64,000 bases of DNA from Paraburkholderia unamae (GTDB lineage: Bacteria > Pseudomonadota > Gammaproteobacteria > Burkholderiales > Burkholderiaceae): contig NZ_QLSU01000002.1 of NCBI RefSeq assembly GCF_003268775.1, positions 248,001 to 312,000 of the forward strand, in the 5' to 3' direction. The position numbers and the translations under genes were made by a program. This document shows, piece after piece, positions 55,849 to 64,000 of the stretch; the first letter of the stretch is position 1, and the number at the start of each line of letters is the position of its first letter. The notes under the pieces are model-generated. The model was not told the DNA's origin, did not search any database, and saw only the letters and a list, made by a program, of their open reading frames with translations.

Positions 55849-56341
55849 CACGTTCTCGTACACCCAGCCCGATGTCAACGGGTACGGTTCGAGTACCGTA
55901 CCTAGAGAAATACAAACGATACAAATCAAACACACCACACCACGGCCGCGCAACGCCGCGCGTCCTGCCGCGTGTTCCCGCGCCGGCACCTGGTCGCATC
56001 GTTCGCACCACGTCGTGCGCTCGATCCCGCCGTTTCCCGACGCATACGCCCACCGTCCGAGTCCCCGGCAAGGGCACGCGTTGCTTTCGTCGGCACCCGG
56101 TCCGCTGCGCGGCTGCGGCTTTCTCCGAACCCTGGCCGGGCCGGCCGGCATGGCGTTGTCATGCGTCACGGCAGGCTCCGAAGCGCACAACTCACAACGG
56201 AACGAGGGCAAGCGATGACCAGGCTCCAGCAACCCGCAGCAGCAAAGCAAGTCGCGCCGTTCCCCGCGCCCCACGGCACCACCAAAGCGCAGCACGTGAG
56301 AACTTGAGTTTTTTATAGAACCTGGTAGTACTGCAGATACC

Positions 56342-56357
56342 GCGTTGATGCCAACGC
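56342..56357. promoter_or_regulatory. GCGTTGATGCCAACGC dyad, site 1
   Basis: Six-base arms GCGTTG/CAACGC. The exact reverse complement is at 60018-60033. It stands 26 bp before the next gene's start. Confidence 0.5.
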
Positions 56358-56383
56358 ACCCAACACCACGAAAGGAGTTCGTC

Positions 56384-56650
56384 ATGCACCCCGTCGCTCT
56401 GTCCGTACTTCTGCTGTCGGCCGCCGGTATTTGGGCGTGCCTGCGCAAACTCCGTCAACTGCGCAAGCAACTGTATGTCATGGCGTTCGACCGTCCGGCT
56501 CACGCCAACGCCGAGGAGTCGTGGGTATGGGACACGAAGTCGAGCAACGCACGCTGGTCGGGCTTCTGGTGCTGGATCGCGATGGGTCCGCTGTTTTTCA
56601 TCGCCATGCTCGCGCTGATTTCCGCCGTGACCGGTGCCACCGGCCCGTGA
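56384..56650 (+). CDS. Small two-helix membrane protein
   Basis: 88 residues, AAAGGAGTTCGTC before the ATG. Helices ALSVLLLSAAGIWACL and FWCWIAMGPLFFIAMLALIS flank a charged loop (KLRQLRKQLYVMAFDRPAHA). No family recognised. It precedes the DotA/TraY gene by about 200 bp with a terminator between (56679-56704). Confidence 0.65.
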   Translation: MHPVALSVLLLSAAGIWACLRKLRQLRKQLYVMAFDRPAHANAEESWVWDTKSSNARWSGFWCWIAMGPLFFIAMLALISAVTGATGP

Positions 56651-56678
56651 TCCCGGCCGGATGGTTCGTACCTCCTGA

Positions 56679-56704
56679 ACGGGTGGCCTTGCGCCGCCCG
56701 TTTT
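56679..56704 (+). terminator. Terminator
   Basis: ACGGGTGGC/GCCGCCCGT (one wobble) followed by TTTT. Confidence 0.65.
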
Positions 56705-56857
56705 GCTTTGCACCGGGCGCTGGGCGCCTGGCATCCCCAACTATTTTTGCGGTACGCCCCTGTACCGGCTTGCTTTAGTCCGTGCTCGAGGTAGCCTGGT
56801 GTTGGTGCCAACGGATCGCCGTGGTGCCTTCGCTCTTTAACAACCCGGAGTCACACC

Positions 56858-59500
56858 ATGCGCCCTCGCACCCGCTCACGCGCTGCGCTCGCGTTGCTGC
56901 TCATGCTCATGCCGCTCGCGGCGTGGGCCGGCAACGCGGACGGCAGTGCGCTCTTCACGCTCGCCGACAACGACCTGTCGAAAAAACTGATCATCGACGG
57001 CATGTTCGGCGACATCAACGGCTCGGGAGGCTCCGGCCTCTCGGGCGCCATCGCCGTGTTCAACAGCGTCGTCACGACGGTTGCGGGCGTTTTGGCGGCC
57101 TACACCATCGTCGCAGGCACGATGGCCACGGCGCACGACGGGGAAATGCTCGGCAAGAAGTGGTCCTCGATGTGGCTCCCCATCCGCCTGGCCTTTGGTA
57201 CCGCGCTGATGCTGCCGGTGCTCAACGGGTACAGTGTGATTCAGGCCGTTATCCTCTGGCTTGCGGCTCAAGGCATGGGCGCGGCCAACGCTGTCTGGTC
57301 GGCGTACACGCAGCAGCCGGTCGCCTCCGCAACGTTCATCGCGCCCGACACCACCCTCGCCGCGCAAGCGCTGGCCGAGAAAATGCTGATCGCCAACGTC
57401 TGCGTCCAGTCGTACAACACCGCTGTGGCGAACGCCACGGCCGCAGCGGTAGCGAGCCACCAATCGACGATCACCAGCGACACGTATGGCGTTACGCCGT
57501 TCAACGTCGCGCCCACGTCGTCGAGCGCGGGCGTGTTCGGTTACTCGTACGGCAACACGTCCGGCGACAACAGCGACAGCGATGCGGGCGACGACGCGGA
57601 TTGCGGCGAGGTCCGGCTGCAACTGTCGGCTACGGGCAACAACGGCGTGTCGACGCAAAGCCAGATGCTCAACGACCTTGTGAACGTCGGTACGGTGAAC
57701 TCGACTGTGCAGAGTGCGCAGCAGGCCGGCTTGACGGCGATGCAGGCCTCCGTGGCTCCGATGGCCCAGCAGATCGCGCAAGCGGCCGGCGGCAACGAGA
57801 AGCCGCCCACCCCGGCCGCGGTGAACGCGGCGTTGACGAGCGCTGCGCAAGCGTTCAGCAGCGGCGTGAACACGGCCGTCCAGAACGCGCCGGAACTGAT
57901 GAACAGTTCCGTGCAGGCGAACGTTCAGCAGGACGGCTGGCTTTTCGCTGGTGCGTGGTTCTGGAAGATTGCGAAAGCCGGGCAGGTCGTGTCGGACGCG
58001 GTGAGCGCCCTGCCGACGATGAGCGACGGCACGGCCCGGCGGGCCGACAGTGCGAACGCCCTGTACATGGACACGGCGGAAAAGATCGCCCGCAACTTGA
58101 TCGCACGGGGCGTGCCCAAGAACGGCCAGAACCTCACGGGCCTTGGCGCGCAGGCGAACGCCGACAGCAGCGTGCTTGGGAAGTTGCTTTCCTGGTTCAC
58201 GCGTGACAAGAACCTGGATCTTTTTAGCAGCGACGCGAACGCGTTGCTGAACCAGAACCCGGTCATCGGCTCCGCCGAACTGGGCCACAAACTCATCGTT
58301 GCGGCATGGGGCGCGTTCGATGCGGGCGTTGCCGCGGCCGGCGGTACCGGCTTCCTGGCCGGCAACTGGGTGTCGGAGAAGTTTGGCGCGGCGGAAGCGG
58401 CCACCCTGGTCGGGATGCTCGTCACGCCGGTGTTTTTCACGATGTTCATCACGCTGATGGGGGCAGGCATCGCGCTCGCGCTGCTCCCGATGGTCCCTTA
58501 CGTCATGTGGCTCATGGGCGTGATCGGCTACTGCATCCTGCTGATCGAAGCGCTGATCGGCAGTCAAATCTGGATGTGCGCCCATATCCACCCGGACGGA
58601 GATGGTGTGGCCGGACGCGGCGGGTCGGGCTACATGCTGATCCTCGACTTGACCTTGCGCCCGACGTTGATGGTGCTGGGCCTGCTCTGCTCGATCGCGC
58701 TCATGACGCCGGCCGGCTACCTGTTGACATCGACGTTCGCGGCCGTTGCGACCGAGAGCGGCACCGTAAGCGGCTGGGCCGGTCCGACGTTGCTGATCGC
58801 CCTCGCGGTGATGTACGGCGGCTTGATGGTGGTCATCGCCAAGAAGATTTTCAGCCTGATCCACGTGATCCCCGACCAGATTTTGCGCTGGATCGGCGGC
58901 GGTGGCGCTCCGATGCTCGCCGAAGGCATGAACCAAGCCGCGGGCCACGTCGGCGGCGCCGGCAAAGCGTTCGTCGGTGTCATGCCCAGCATGAACGGCC
59001 AAGGGCTGCAGAACGCCGGGAAGAAACTGGGCGAAGAGAACAAGAAGAACCGCGACGAAAGGGCGGCCCGAACCACGGAGCGGTCGCACGACTTGCAGCG
59101 CGACGACCTGAACGGCGAGCGGGACCGCAGCAACAAGGCCGGCGGCGACGCGTTGAAGGGCTCGCTGGCGAAGGACGGCAACGGCAGCGACGGGTCGGGC
59201 AACCTCGCCGCGGCACGCAACCGGGCGAACGCCGACGGTGCGTCCGCGCTGCTGGGCGCGCTGGGCGGCGGCTCGACCGGCGGCACCGCCGGCCGCGGTC
59301 AAGGCAGCGACGTGGGCGGTGGCGCCGGCGCGAAGCCCGAAGCCAGCGGCGCAGCACCGGGCGAAGGCGAAAGCGGCAAGGGAAACGATGCCGCCTCGTC
59401 CCTGCGCAACATGCTCGCCGACACTGAGCAAACCGGTTCGCTGAAAGACGCCAAGAACGCCGGCTCGACCGGCGACAAGGAGGGCAGCGGCACCGTCTGA
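56858..59500 (+). CDS. traY: DotA/TraY-family type IVB conjugation protein
   Basis: 880 residues. A signal peptide (MRPRTRSRAALALLLMLMPL, cleavage near AWA) is followed by DotA/TraY features: LFTLADNDLSKKLIIDGMFG, VFNSVVTTVAGVLAAYTIVAG, SMWLPIRLAFGTALMLPVLN, and a later set of membrane helices with MLVTPVFFTMFITLMGAGIA, WLMGVIGYCILLIEALIGSQ and MYGGLMVVIAKKIF. From about 715 on, a long hydrophilic Gly/Ala/Asp tail. DotA/TraY is an inner-membrane component of type IVB and IncI-like transfer systems. Other transfer genes should follow beyond the window. Confidence 0.88.
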   Translation: MRPRTRSRAALALLLMLMPLAAWAGNADGSALFTLADNDLSKKLIIDGMFGDINGSGGSGLSGAIAVFNSVVTTVAGVLAAYTIVAGTMATAHDGEMLGKKWSSMWLPIRLAFGTALMLPVLNGYSVIQAVILWLAAQGMGAANAVWSAYTQQPVASATFIAPDTTLAAQALAEKMLIANVCVQSYNTAVANATAAAVASHQSTITSDTYGVTPFNVAPTSSSAGVFGYSYGNTSGDNSDSDAGDDADCGEVRLQLSATGNNGVSTQSQMLNDLVNVGTVNSTVQSAQQAGLTAMQASVAPMAQQIAQAAGGNEKPPTPAAVNAALTSAAQAFSSGVNTAVQNAPELMNSSVQANVQQDGWLFAGAWFWKIAKAGQVVSDAVSALPTMSDGTARRADSANALYMDTAEKIARNLIARGVPKNGQNLTGLGAQANADSSVLGKLLSWFTRDKNLDLFSSDANALLNQNPVIGSAELGHKLIVAAWGAFDAGVAAAGGTGFLAGNWVSEKFGAAEAATLVGMLVTPVFFTMFITLMGAGIALALLPMVPYVMWLMGVIGYCILLIEALIGSQIWMCAHIHPDGDGVAGRGGSGYMLILDLTLRPTLMVLGLLCSIALMTPAGYLLTSTFAAVATESGTVSGWAGPTLLIALAVMYGGLMVVIAKKIFSLIHVIPDQILRWIGGGGAPMLAEGMNQAAGHVGGAGKAFVGVMPSMNGQGLQNAGKKLGEENKKNRDERAARTTERSHDLQRDDLNGERDRSNKAGGDALKGSLAKDGNGSDGSGNLAAARNRANADGASALLGALGGGSTGGTAGRGQGSDVGGGAGAKPEASGAAPGEGESGKGNDAASSLRNMLADTEQTGSLKDAKNAGSTGDKEGSGTV

Positions 59501-59567
59501 TCACGGTGATCCGAGGGCCGGTGAGAGCCGGCCCATTCCCTGGTAGTCCTCTGTAGGAGTTTTCATC

Positions 59568-59786
59568 ATGTCGTACTCCGTTTGGAAGCGTTTTTGCATC
59601 TTGGCTCAATGGCCCTCTTTCAGGTCGATCGCCATGCCGATGAGTCTCACGGCATTCAGCATCATCGCCATGATCGCACTTCACCTGTACCCCCAGGCGA
59701 CCGTTCCTATCGCTTGCGTCGTTACGGCCGTGGGCATGGTTGCGAGCGTTTTGATCCTCGCTGGTCGGCTCAACTTCTCGCGGTAA
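59568..59786 (+). CDS. Small membrane protein
   Basis: 72 residues, GTAGGAGTTTTCATC before the ATG. Two hydrophobic segments: SLTAFSIIAMIALHLY and TVPIACVVTAVGMVASVLIL. Unknown. It is the first of a run of small envelope proteins after the DotA/TraY gene. Confidence 0.65.
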   Translation: MSYSVWKRFCILAQWPSFRSIAMPMSLTAFSIIAMIALHLYPQATVPIACVVTAVGMVASVLILAGRLNFSR

Positions 59787-59809
59787 CGGGCCGAAGGCGG
59801 ATCGACCAA

Positions 59810-59832
59810 GGGGCGCGCAAGCGCCCCATTTT
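59810..59832 (+). terminator. Terminator
   Basis: GGGGCGC/GCGCCCC over GCAA then ATTTTG; preceded by GGCGGATCGAC, related to GCGGATCGAC before the 53581 terminator. Confidence 0.8.
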
Positions 59833-60017
59833 GTCGTTCATGGATGCGCGTACAACCATCGCTCGCGCCCACACCAACACCTTCAAACCGGGCGCGTTCC
59901 GCGCTGGGCGATCCGCTACCGCCCACGCTCAAAAAACACGGTTTTTCCCGGGAAAACGGCACTTTTTCGCCCGTGCAGCCTTGACTGAAGCCACGGCTAG
60001 AGAGACGGTAAGTCATG

Positions 60018-60033
60018 GCGTTGGCATCAACGC
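60018..60033. promoter_or_regulatory. GCGTTGGCATCAACGC dyad, site 2
   Basis: Exact reverse complement of 56342-56357, 22 bp before the next start codon. Confidence 0.5.
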
Positions 60034-60055
60034 TCAACCCTCGCCGGAGTCCATC

Positions 60056-60403
60056 ATGCACGACCACACCATCACCGAGCGCACCGCCGCACGCGCTTAC
60101 CTCGTCCAGACGCTCACCGCTTACGTCGGTGCGCTCGGTTTCTCGATCAACATTGCGTGCGCCGCCGTCGAACTTTGCGATGGTCGTTTTGCCGGCCTGC
60201 TCGCCCGCGCTGGAGTCGCAGCCTTCACCGCCGCCGTCTGGTTCAGCGCGACCTACAAAGCCAACGTCATGCGCGGTCGTACGACCCGCTCGAACCCGTT
60301 CGAACTGCTCCGCACGCCGAGCGCCTGGCTTCCGTCGTTCTCGTTCGACCACGCCCGCATCGGCGACGAACCCGTTCAACTGCTCTCGTCGAGCAAACGT
60401 TAA
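60056..60403 (+). CDS. Small membrane protein
   Basis: 115 residues from MHDHTITERTAARAYLVQTL, CGGAGTCCATC upstream. Helices LTAYVGALGFSINIACAAVE and LLARAGVAAFTAAVWFSATY. The C-terminal FDHARIGDEPVQLL is hydrophilic. Unknown function. Probably co-transcribed with the next genes (spacings of 5-20 bp), a compact operon. Confidence 0.68.
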   Translation: MHDHTITERTAARAYLVQTLTAYVGALGFSINIACAAVELCDGRFAGLLARAGVAAFTAAVWFSATYKANVMRGRTTRSNPFELLRTPSAWLPSFSFDHARIGDEPVQLLSSSKR

Positions 60404-60413
60404 GAGGCCTGCC

Positions 60414-60674
60414 ATGCGCATCTCGTCGCTTCTCTCGATCGCTCAACTCGTTCGCCACGTGCGACTGGGCCTTTTCATCGTCATGCTCGCCATCAGCGGG
60501 TCGCAAATCGTCACGCTGATGCGCGGTCCGGCCAACGAGGCCCCCGGCCACTTCATCGTTGCAGCGGTGACATTGGGCGTCGGCGTGCGGCTTTTTCTTG
60601 CGAAAACGTCGTCGTTCAACCGCGCAGCCGCTGAAATCGAGCGCCAGGCCGCTCGCAACGGCGACACGCAGTGA
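60414..60674 (+). CDS. Small membrane protein
   Basis: 86 residues, GAGGCCTGCC before the ATG. Helices LGLFIVMLAISGSQIVTLM and HFIVAAVTLGVGVRLFLA, with a charged C-terminus (AAEIERQAARNGDTQ). Unknown. Starts 10 bp after the previous stop. Confidence 0.66.
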   Translation: MRISSLLSIAQLVRHVRLGLFIVMLAISGSQIVTLMRGPANEAPGHFIVAAVTLGVGVRLFLAKTSSFNRAAAEIERQAARNGDTQ

Positions 60675-60682
60675 GGCCTGTC

Positions 60683-60976
60683 ATGCAAAGTCAACCGCGC
60701 AAAATCAAGACGAAGACCGGCAAGCGAAAAGCGCCGTTCGTTTCGGAACGCAACAAGCAAACCCGCGCCCTGATCCGCGCGCAGCGCAAGGCTCGCGCCG
60801 TCGATCCGATCGTGCGCAACATGCTCGCGGCTTGGGACAAGGCCGTGCAAGACGCTAAAGACCTGCACGCCACGCAAGACCGGGCACGCATGGCTCCGAA
60901 ACCGACGCTCGACGACACGGCGTCGATTCTTGAGCACTCGTGGCCGTTCATCGTTCGCGGCCTCGCGACGGAGTGA
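60683..60976 (+). CDS. Basic small protein
   Basis: 97 residues from MQSQPRKIKTKTGKRKAPFV. The first 45 residues are strongly basic (RNKQTRALIRAQRKARAVDP), the rest helical and mixed (AWDKAVQDAKDLHATQD). Nucleic-acid or membrane-surface binding is possible. No family recognised. GAGGCCTGTC precedes the ATG; a GTG four codons earlier is possible. Confidence 0.62.
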   Translation: MQSQPRKIKTKTGKRKAPFVSERNKQTRALIRAQRKARAVDPIVRNMLAAWDKAVQDAKDLHATQDRARMAPKPTLDDTASILEHSWPFIVRGLATE

Positions 60977-60981
60977 GCGCC

Positions 60982-61566
60982 ATGACGAACGCCTATCAAA
61001 ACGAACCGTGGTACGAGCCGTTCAGCCAAGGCTTCGCCGCGTGGTTCGGTGGCTCCAGCACCCCGCCGCGCGACCATGCCGTGGCCGTCCCGTTGCTCGC
61101 AAAGGCCGCAAACATGGGTCACGGCGGTTCGGCCCTCCTGCTCGACCACATCTTCAGCGACCTCGCCGCGGACGCGTCGCGCGCCGACGCCCACACGCTT
61201 GCTCGCCTCGCGCTGGCGTACCGCATCGCGGTGTTCTGGACGAACGATGGGGCGTACGTCGAACCCGACCACGAGGGCGCGGACGACTGGAGCCGCGCAC
61301 GCTCGACCGCTTACGAGCCCCGGCTTTGGACGGCGATGGGGGCTTTGCAAAACGACCCGCTCGCCGCAATCACCATGTTCGAAGGGCTCGACGACAACCC
61401 TGCGCAGGCGTTTTTCCTCGCTGCACTGGCCGCCGAAGAGGCCGCGGACCGCAGCCGGAACGTGGCCGAGGTGGACCGCTTGCTGCAATGCGCCCGCACG
61501 AACTTCATCCGCTCCGCTGCGGCCGGGAACCGGGCCGCTTCTAAACGCCTGTTCGCGCAGGCTTGA
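60982..61566 (+). CDS. Unknown protein with helical repeats
   Basis: 194 residues, GGAGTGAGCGCC before MTNAYQNEPWYEPFSQGFAA. The pattern VPLLAKAANMGHGGSALLLD resembles a Sel1/TPR-like repeat (helix-turn-helix with AA..G...A...L), and later LAAITMFEGLDDNPAQAFFL and RNFIRSAAAGNR-type helices. Protein-binding is inferred. Element-specific. Confidence 0.62.
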   Translation: MTNAYQNEPWYEPFSQGFAAWFGGSSTPPRDHAVAVPLLAKAANMGHGGSALLLDHIFSDLAADASRADAHTLARLALAYRIAVFWTNDGAYVEPDHEGADDWSRARSTAYEPRLWTAMGALQNDPLAAITMFEGLDDNPAQAFFLAALAAEEAADRSRNVAEVDRLLQCARTNFIRSAAAGNRAASKRLFAQA

Positions 61567-61579
61567 CCGAGAGACCGCC

Positions 61580-61993
61580 ATGCGACCCATCCGCTCCCTC
61601 CTCGCCATCACCCTCCTGCTCGCGTGCGGCCTGGCCCACGCCGAAAGCGACACGGCGAAAAAAACCGAAACGGCCGAGGTCATCGCACTCTCGTTGCTCT
61701 TGCAACAAGCCGAGGCCGCGATCGCGAGCACGTCGGCGCTGGACGCGTCGCGTCAGGACGTGGCCGTGAGCATCGCATCGGTCGACGCGCTGCTCGCGCA
61801 CAGTCCGACCCTGCCCGCGAACATGTCGACGTATTGGGTCAGCGTGCAGCAACTCGACCACGCTGGCCTGGTTGCGCTCGCGAGCACGTATCAAGTCCGC
61901 GCAGCAGCAGCGGCCACGGCGACACTCGGGCGCGACATCTGGTTGTCCGCAGCGCTGTCGTGCGCCAACGGTCTGATGTCGCGTTTGAAGTGA
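61580..61993 (+). CDS. Exported small protein
   Basis: 137 residues. Signal peptide MRPIRSLLAITLLLACGLAHA, mature start ESDTAKKTETAEVIALSLLL. The mature part is helical, Ala/Ser-rich, with one Cys near the end (SCANGLMSRLK). A signal of the same style starts the next gene's product. Unknown function; periplasmic or outer-membrane component of the transfer system is a possibility. Confidence 0.68.
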   Translation: MRPIRSLLAITLLLACGLAHAESDTAKKTETAEVIALSLLLQQAEAAIASTSALDASRQDVAVSIASVDALLAHSPTLPANMSTYWVSVQQLDHAGLVALASTYQVRAAAAATATLGRDIWLSAALSCANGLMSRLK

Positions 61994-62001
61994 GGCCCCC
62001 C

Positions 62002-62340
62002 ATGCGCATCGCCAAGACCCTCATCACCGTCGCCGTCCTGCTCGCGTGCAGCGCAGCGCACGCCGATCCCTTGACCATCGACCAAGCCATGGCCGCACGT
62101 CGTGCGCTCGACGCGGTGCAAGCCGCGGGTGTGCACGTCAACGCCAGCCCCGAAATCCGTGGCTGGTTGCTCGACCTCGTGACGAACGCTCGCACGTCGC
62201 TCGAAACGGCACAGCGGTCCGCGGTGCGCCAGCGCCTGCTCGACGTGGCGATCCGAGCCCGCGTCGCTGGCATGTTCCTCAACACCCCCGCCCTGGTTCC
62301 AGCCGCTGCTGCGGTCGAGGGCCTGGCGCAACACATCTAA
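62002..62340 (+). CDS. Exported small protein
   Basis: 112 residues. Signal peptide MRIAKTLITVAVLLACSAAHA, mature start DPLTIDQAMAARRALDAVQA. Helical, Ala-rich. Follows the previous gene by 8 bp; both signals share an LLAC..AHA ending. Unknown function. Confidence 0.68.
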   Translation: MRIAKTLITVAVLLACSAAHADPLTIDQAMAARRALDAVQAAGVHVNASPEIRGWLLDLVTNARTSLETAQRSAVRQRLLDVAIRARVAGMFLNTPALVPAAAAVEGLAQHI

Positions 62341-62359
62341 ACCTCCACCGGAGACCTCC

Positions 62360-62797
62360 ATGAAACGCCTCACCGCCCTCATCACCGCCGCGCTGTACGC
62401 CAGTGCCCCGTTCATCACCGCGCCCGCCGCGCAGGCGCAAGTGTCGATGCAGTCGTACTATCAAGACGCGAGCAACAACGGCTGTACCGCCCGCTTTTTG
62501 CACCGCCAAACCTACGACGGAGGCATTGCGGCGAGTGCATCGACCGGTTACGGCTGGTGGATGCGGATCACCGACTCGTGCGGGATGGGCTACAGCGACA
62601 CCACGGCGAACTGGTCCGCGATGGGCTACTGCTCGACCGGCGTGGTCTACGACAGCGCCCGGTGTTCCGTTTCGGGTACGGTGGTGCGGCAATGGCGCGT
62701 GCACGCCAACTGCGGCTACGAACTGCTCGCACAGGTCGATGGGGCCACGTACTCCGGCCAGGCCGCCGCTCAATGCGTTGGCACGCCGACCAACTAA
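62360..62797 (+). CDS. Exported Cys/Tyr/Ser-rich protein
   Basis: 145 residues. Signal peptide MKRLTALITAALYASAPFIT, cleavage near AQA. The mature part is beta-rich with six Cys (NNGCTARF, TDSCGMGY, MGYCSTGV, SARCSVSG, ANCGYELL, AAQCVG), probably disulphides, and many Tyr/Trp. An extracytoplasmic structural or binding protein is likely. No family recognised. Confidence 0.7.
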   Translation: MKRLTALITAALYASAPFITAPAAQAQVSMQSYYQDASNNGCTARFLHRQTYDGGIAASASTGYGWWMRITDSCGMGYSDTTANWSAMGYCSTGVVYDSARCSVSGTVVRQWRVHANCGYELLAQVDGATYSGQAAAQCVGTPTN

Positions 62798-62810
62798 ACC
62801 GGAGACCGCC

Positions 62811-64000
62811 ATGAGCACGCTGAACGATTACGACGACCTGCACGACGAACCCGAGGACGATGACCTGAACCACGCAGACGTTGACGAGGACGACGAGGAC
62901 CACGCGATCGACTCGGACATCGCCCTTGACCGCTTCACCGACCGGGCCATGCGCCACGGCCGCCGCGCGGCGACGTGGCTGCTGATCGGCGCGCTGGCCG
63001 AGGTCGGCTTTTTCGTCGGTGTTTGCGAGGTCATGGCGTCGGTACGCTCGCTCTGGCTCATCGTGCCGGCCGCGATGATGACGAGCGTTGCCATGTTCAT
63101 GATCGCCGGGCTGATCAACATCCGCTGGGACCGGCATCGCACGCGCATGGAAAGCGTGATCGAGGACGCGATGGGCTGGCGCAGCGACGTGCAACAGAAA
63201 CGGGAAGACGAGCAGGGCGCGTACATGCGGCGTCACCTCGGGCGGATCGAAGAGGAGAGGGTTGACGCACTTCGCGAAGAAATGACGTGGAACGTCGGCC
63301 CTGCACCGGTGTACATCGACGCCGACGATCACGAAGCGATCGCGGCTTACGAGCAGCGGCGCGAGATCGGCCCCGAGTTCGGCGACCTCTTCGACGCGCT
63401 GGGCGGATCGGACGAGCCGCACGACGGCGACGTGGAGTCGGACAACGTGCCTGCCGTGCCCGCGGTGCAGGCGTGGGTGCAGCGCTGGGCCGACATGAAG
63501 CCCGTCAAACAATCGCGGCCGGCCCCGCTTTTGAAGCGGCACGACAACGCTGAAGGTCGGCGCCTCGAGCGCGAACTTTGCCGCTCGATCAACGCGCACT
63601 GGGCCGGCGCGTTTCACAAGTTGCTAGACGAAGGCGCGGACCCGAACGGCCACGACGACAGCGGCCAGCCGTTGCGCAAAGCCGTGTTGCGCGGTCGCCT
63701 GGAGCACGTTGTATGGCTGCTCACGCTGGGCGCGGACCCGAACGCGCAGCCGTTCGGGCGCACCATCCTCCAGGCCGTCATGACGCAGGTTGAGATTTTC
63801 GCCGACGAGACCGAGCGCGGCGATGGGGACGCTTGCGAGTGGCCCGAGGTGATCGAACTCCTGGCACGGTGGGGCGCGAACGCCCATATCAAAAACCGGT
63901 ACTACGACCGCGACGACGAGAACGAAGGGCCGACCGCTTGGCCGTTCATCGTGAAACGGCCGGTGCTTTACGAGGCGTACATGAAGGGCGTGGCAGCGCG
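62811..64000 (+). CDS. Membrane-anchored ankyrin protein, 5' part
   Basis: Open to the window end. An acidic start (MSTLNDYDDLHDEPEDDDLN) precedes two membrane segments (ATWLLIGALAEVGFFVGVCE, LWLIVPAAMMTSVAMFMIAG, about residues 58-105), then a long cytosolic part. Ankyrin-like repeats begin near residue 267: FHKLLDEGADPNGHDDSGQP, LRKAVLRGRLEHVVWLLTLG, ADPNAQPFGRTILQAV, and EVIELLARWGANAHIKN. GGAGACCGCC before the ATG. Role unknown; second ankyrin protein of the element. Confidence 0.75.
   Translation, partial: MSTLNDYDDLHDEPEDDDLNHADVDEDDEDHAIDSDIALDRFTDRAMRHGRRAATWLLIGALAEVGFFVGVCEVMASVRSLWLIVPAAMMTSVAMFMIAGLINIRWDRHRTRMESVIEDAMGWRSDVQQKREDEQGAYMRRHLGRIEEERVDALREEMTWNVGPAPVYIDADDHEAIAAYEQRREIGPEFGDLFDALGGSDEPHDGDVESDNVPAVPAVQAWVQRWADMKPVKQSRPAPLLKRHDNAEGRRLERELCRSINAHWAGAFHKLLDEGADPNGHDDSGQPLRKAVLRGRLEHVVWLLTLGADPNAQPFGRTILQAVMTQVEIFADETERGDGDACEWPEVIELLARWGANAHIKNRYYDRDDENEGPTAWPFIVKRPVLYEAYMKGVAA

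Overview
The window is a high-GC betaproteobacterial chromosome segment, most likely Paraburkholderia, Caballeronia or Burkholderia. The evidence is the rpmH/rnpA/yidD/yidC/mnmE block divergent from dnaA-dnaN-gyrB, a type II secretion operon nearby, DUF4148 proteins and strongly G/C-ending codons. It is a replication-origin region carrying an integrated mobile element on its right side.

Layout. 1-3292: end of a type II secretion operon (gspK partial, gspL, gspM, gspN). 3320-7853: outer-membrane efflux factor, MarR regulator and EmrB-type pump. 7909-19291: OmpA-like lipoprotein, gshA, the alkA/ada DNA-alkylation repair pair, a candidate C/U-rich small RNA, a VOC protein, YaeQ, a RhtB exporter, small envelope proteins and a trypsin-like PDZ protease. 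20020-23876: small lipoprotein and three DUF4148 paralogues, with an unrelated two-gene unit of unknown function between copies 1 and 2. 24084-29196: mnmE, a helix-turn-helix regulator, yidC, yidD, rnpA, rpmH. 29630-35185: dnaA, dnaN, gyrB. 35243-35560: probable oriC, with DnaA boxes, a GC-rich spacer and DnaA-trio-like repeats. 35618-39720: GyrI-like protein, DUF779 protein and aldehyde dehydrogenase, small zinc-ribbon and membrane proteins.

39800 to the end is an integrative, probably conjugative, element. Its edge is a 45-bp 3' fragment of a tRNA-Lys(CTT) gene, followed by a tyrosine integrase. Cargo and backbone then follow: ankyrin and acidic proteins; an RHH/cytosine methyltransferase/nuclease/Vsr operon; a noncoding repeat array flanked by 64-bp inverted repeats; a P4/D5-type primase-helicase; many small unknown genes; ArdA antirestriction protein; ParA with an RHH-like partner; a DotA/TraY-type IVB conjugation protein; and a run of small membrane and exported proteins. 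The element continues past position 64000.

The most unusual feature is the element's dense repeated noncoding regulation. It has two copies of one promoter plus terminator-type leader, three copies of a two-hairpin 5' leader with compensatory changes, two copies of a second leader, dispersed palindromic operators, and an iteron-like array of eight perfect TGTCCATACCT repeats beside the replication gene. Together these look like an element-wide control network that I do not recognise.
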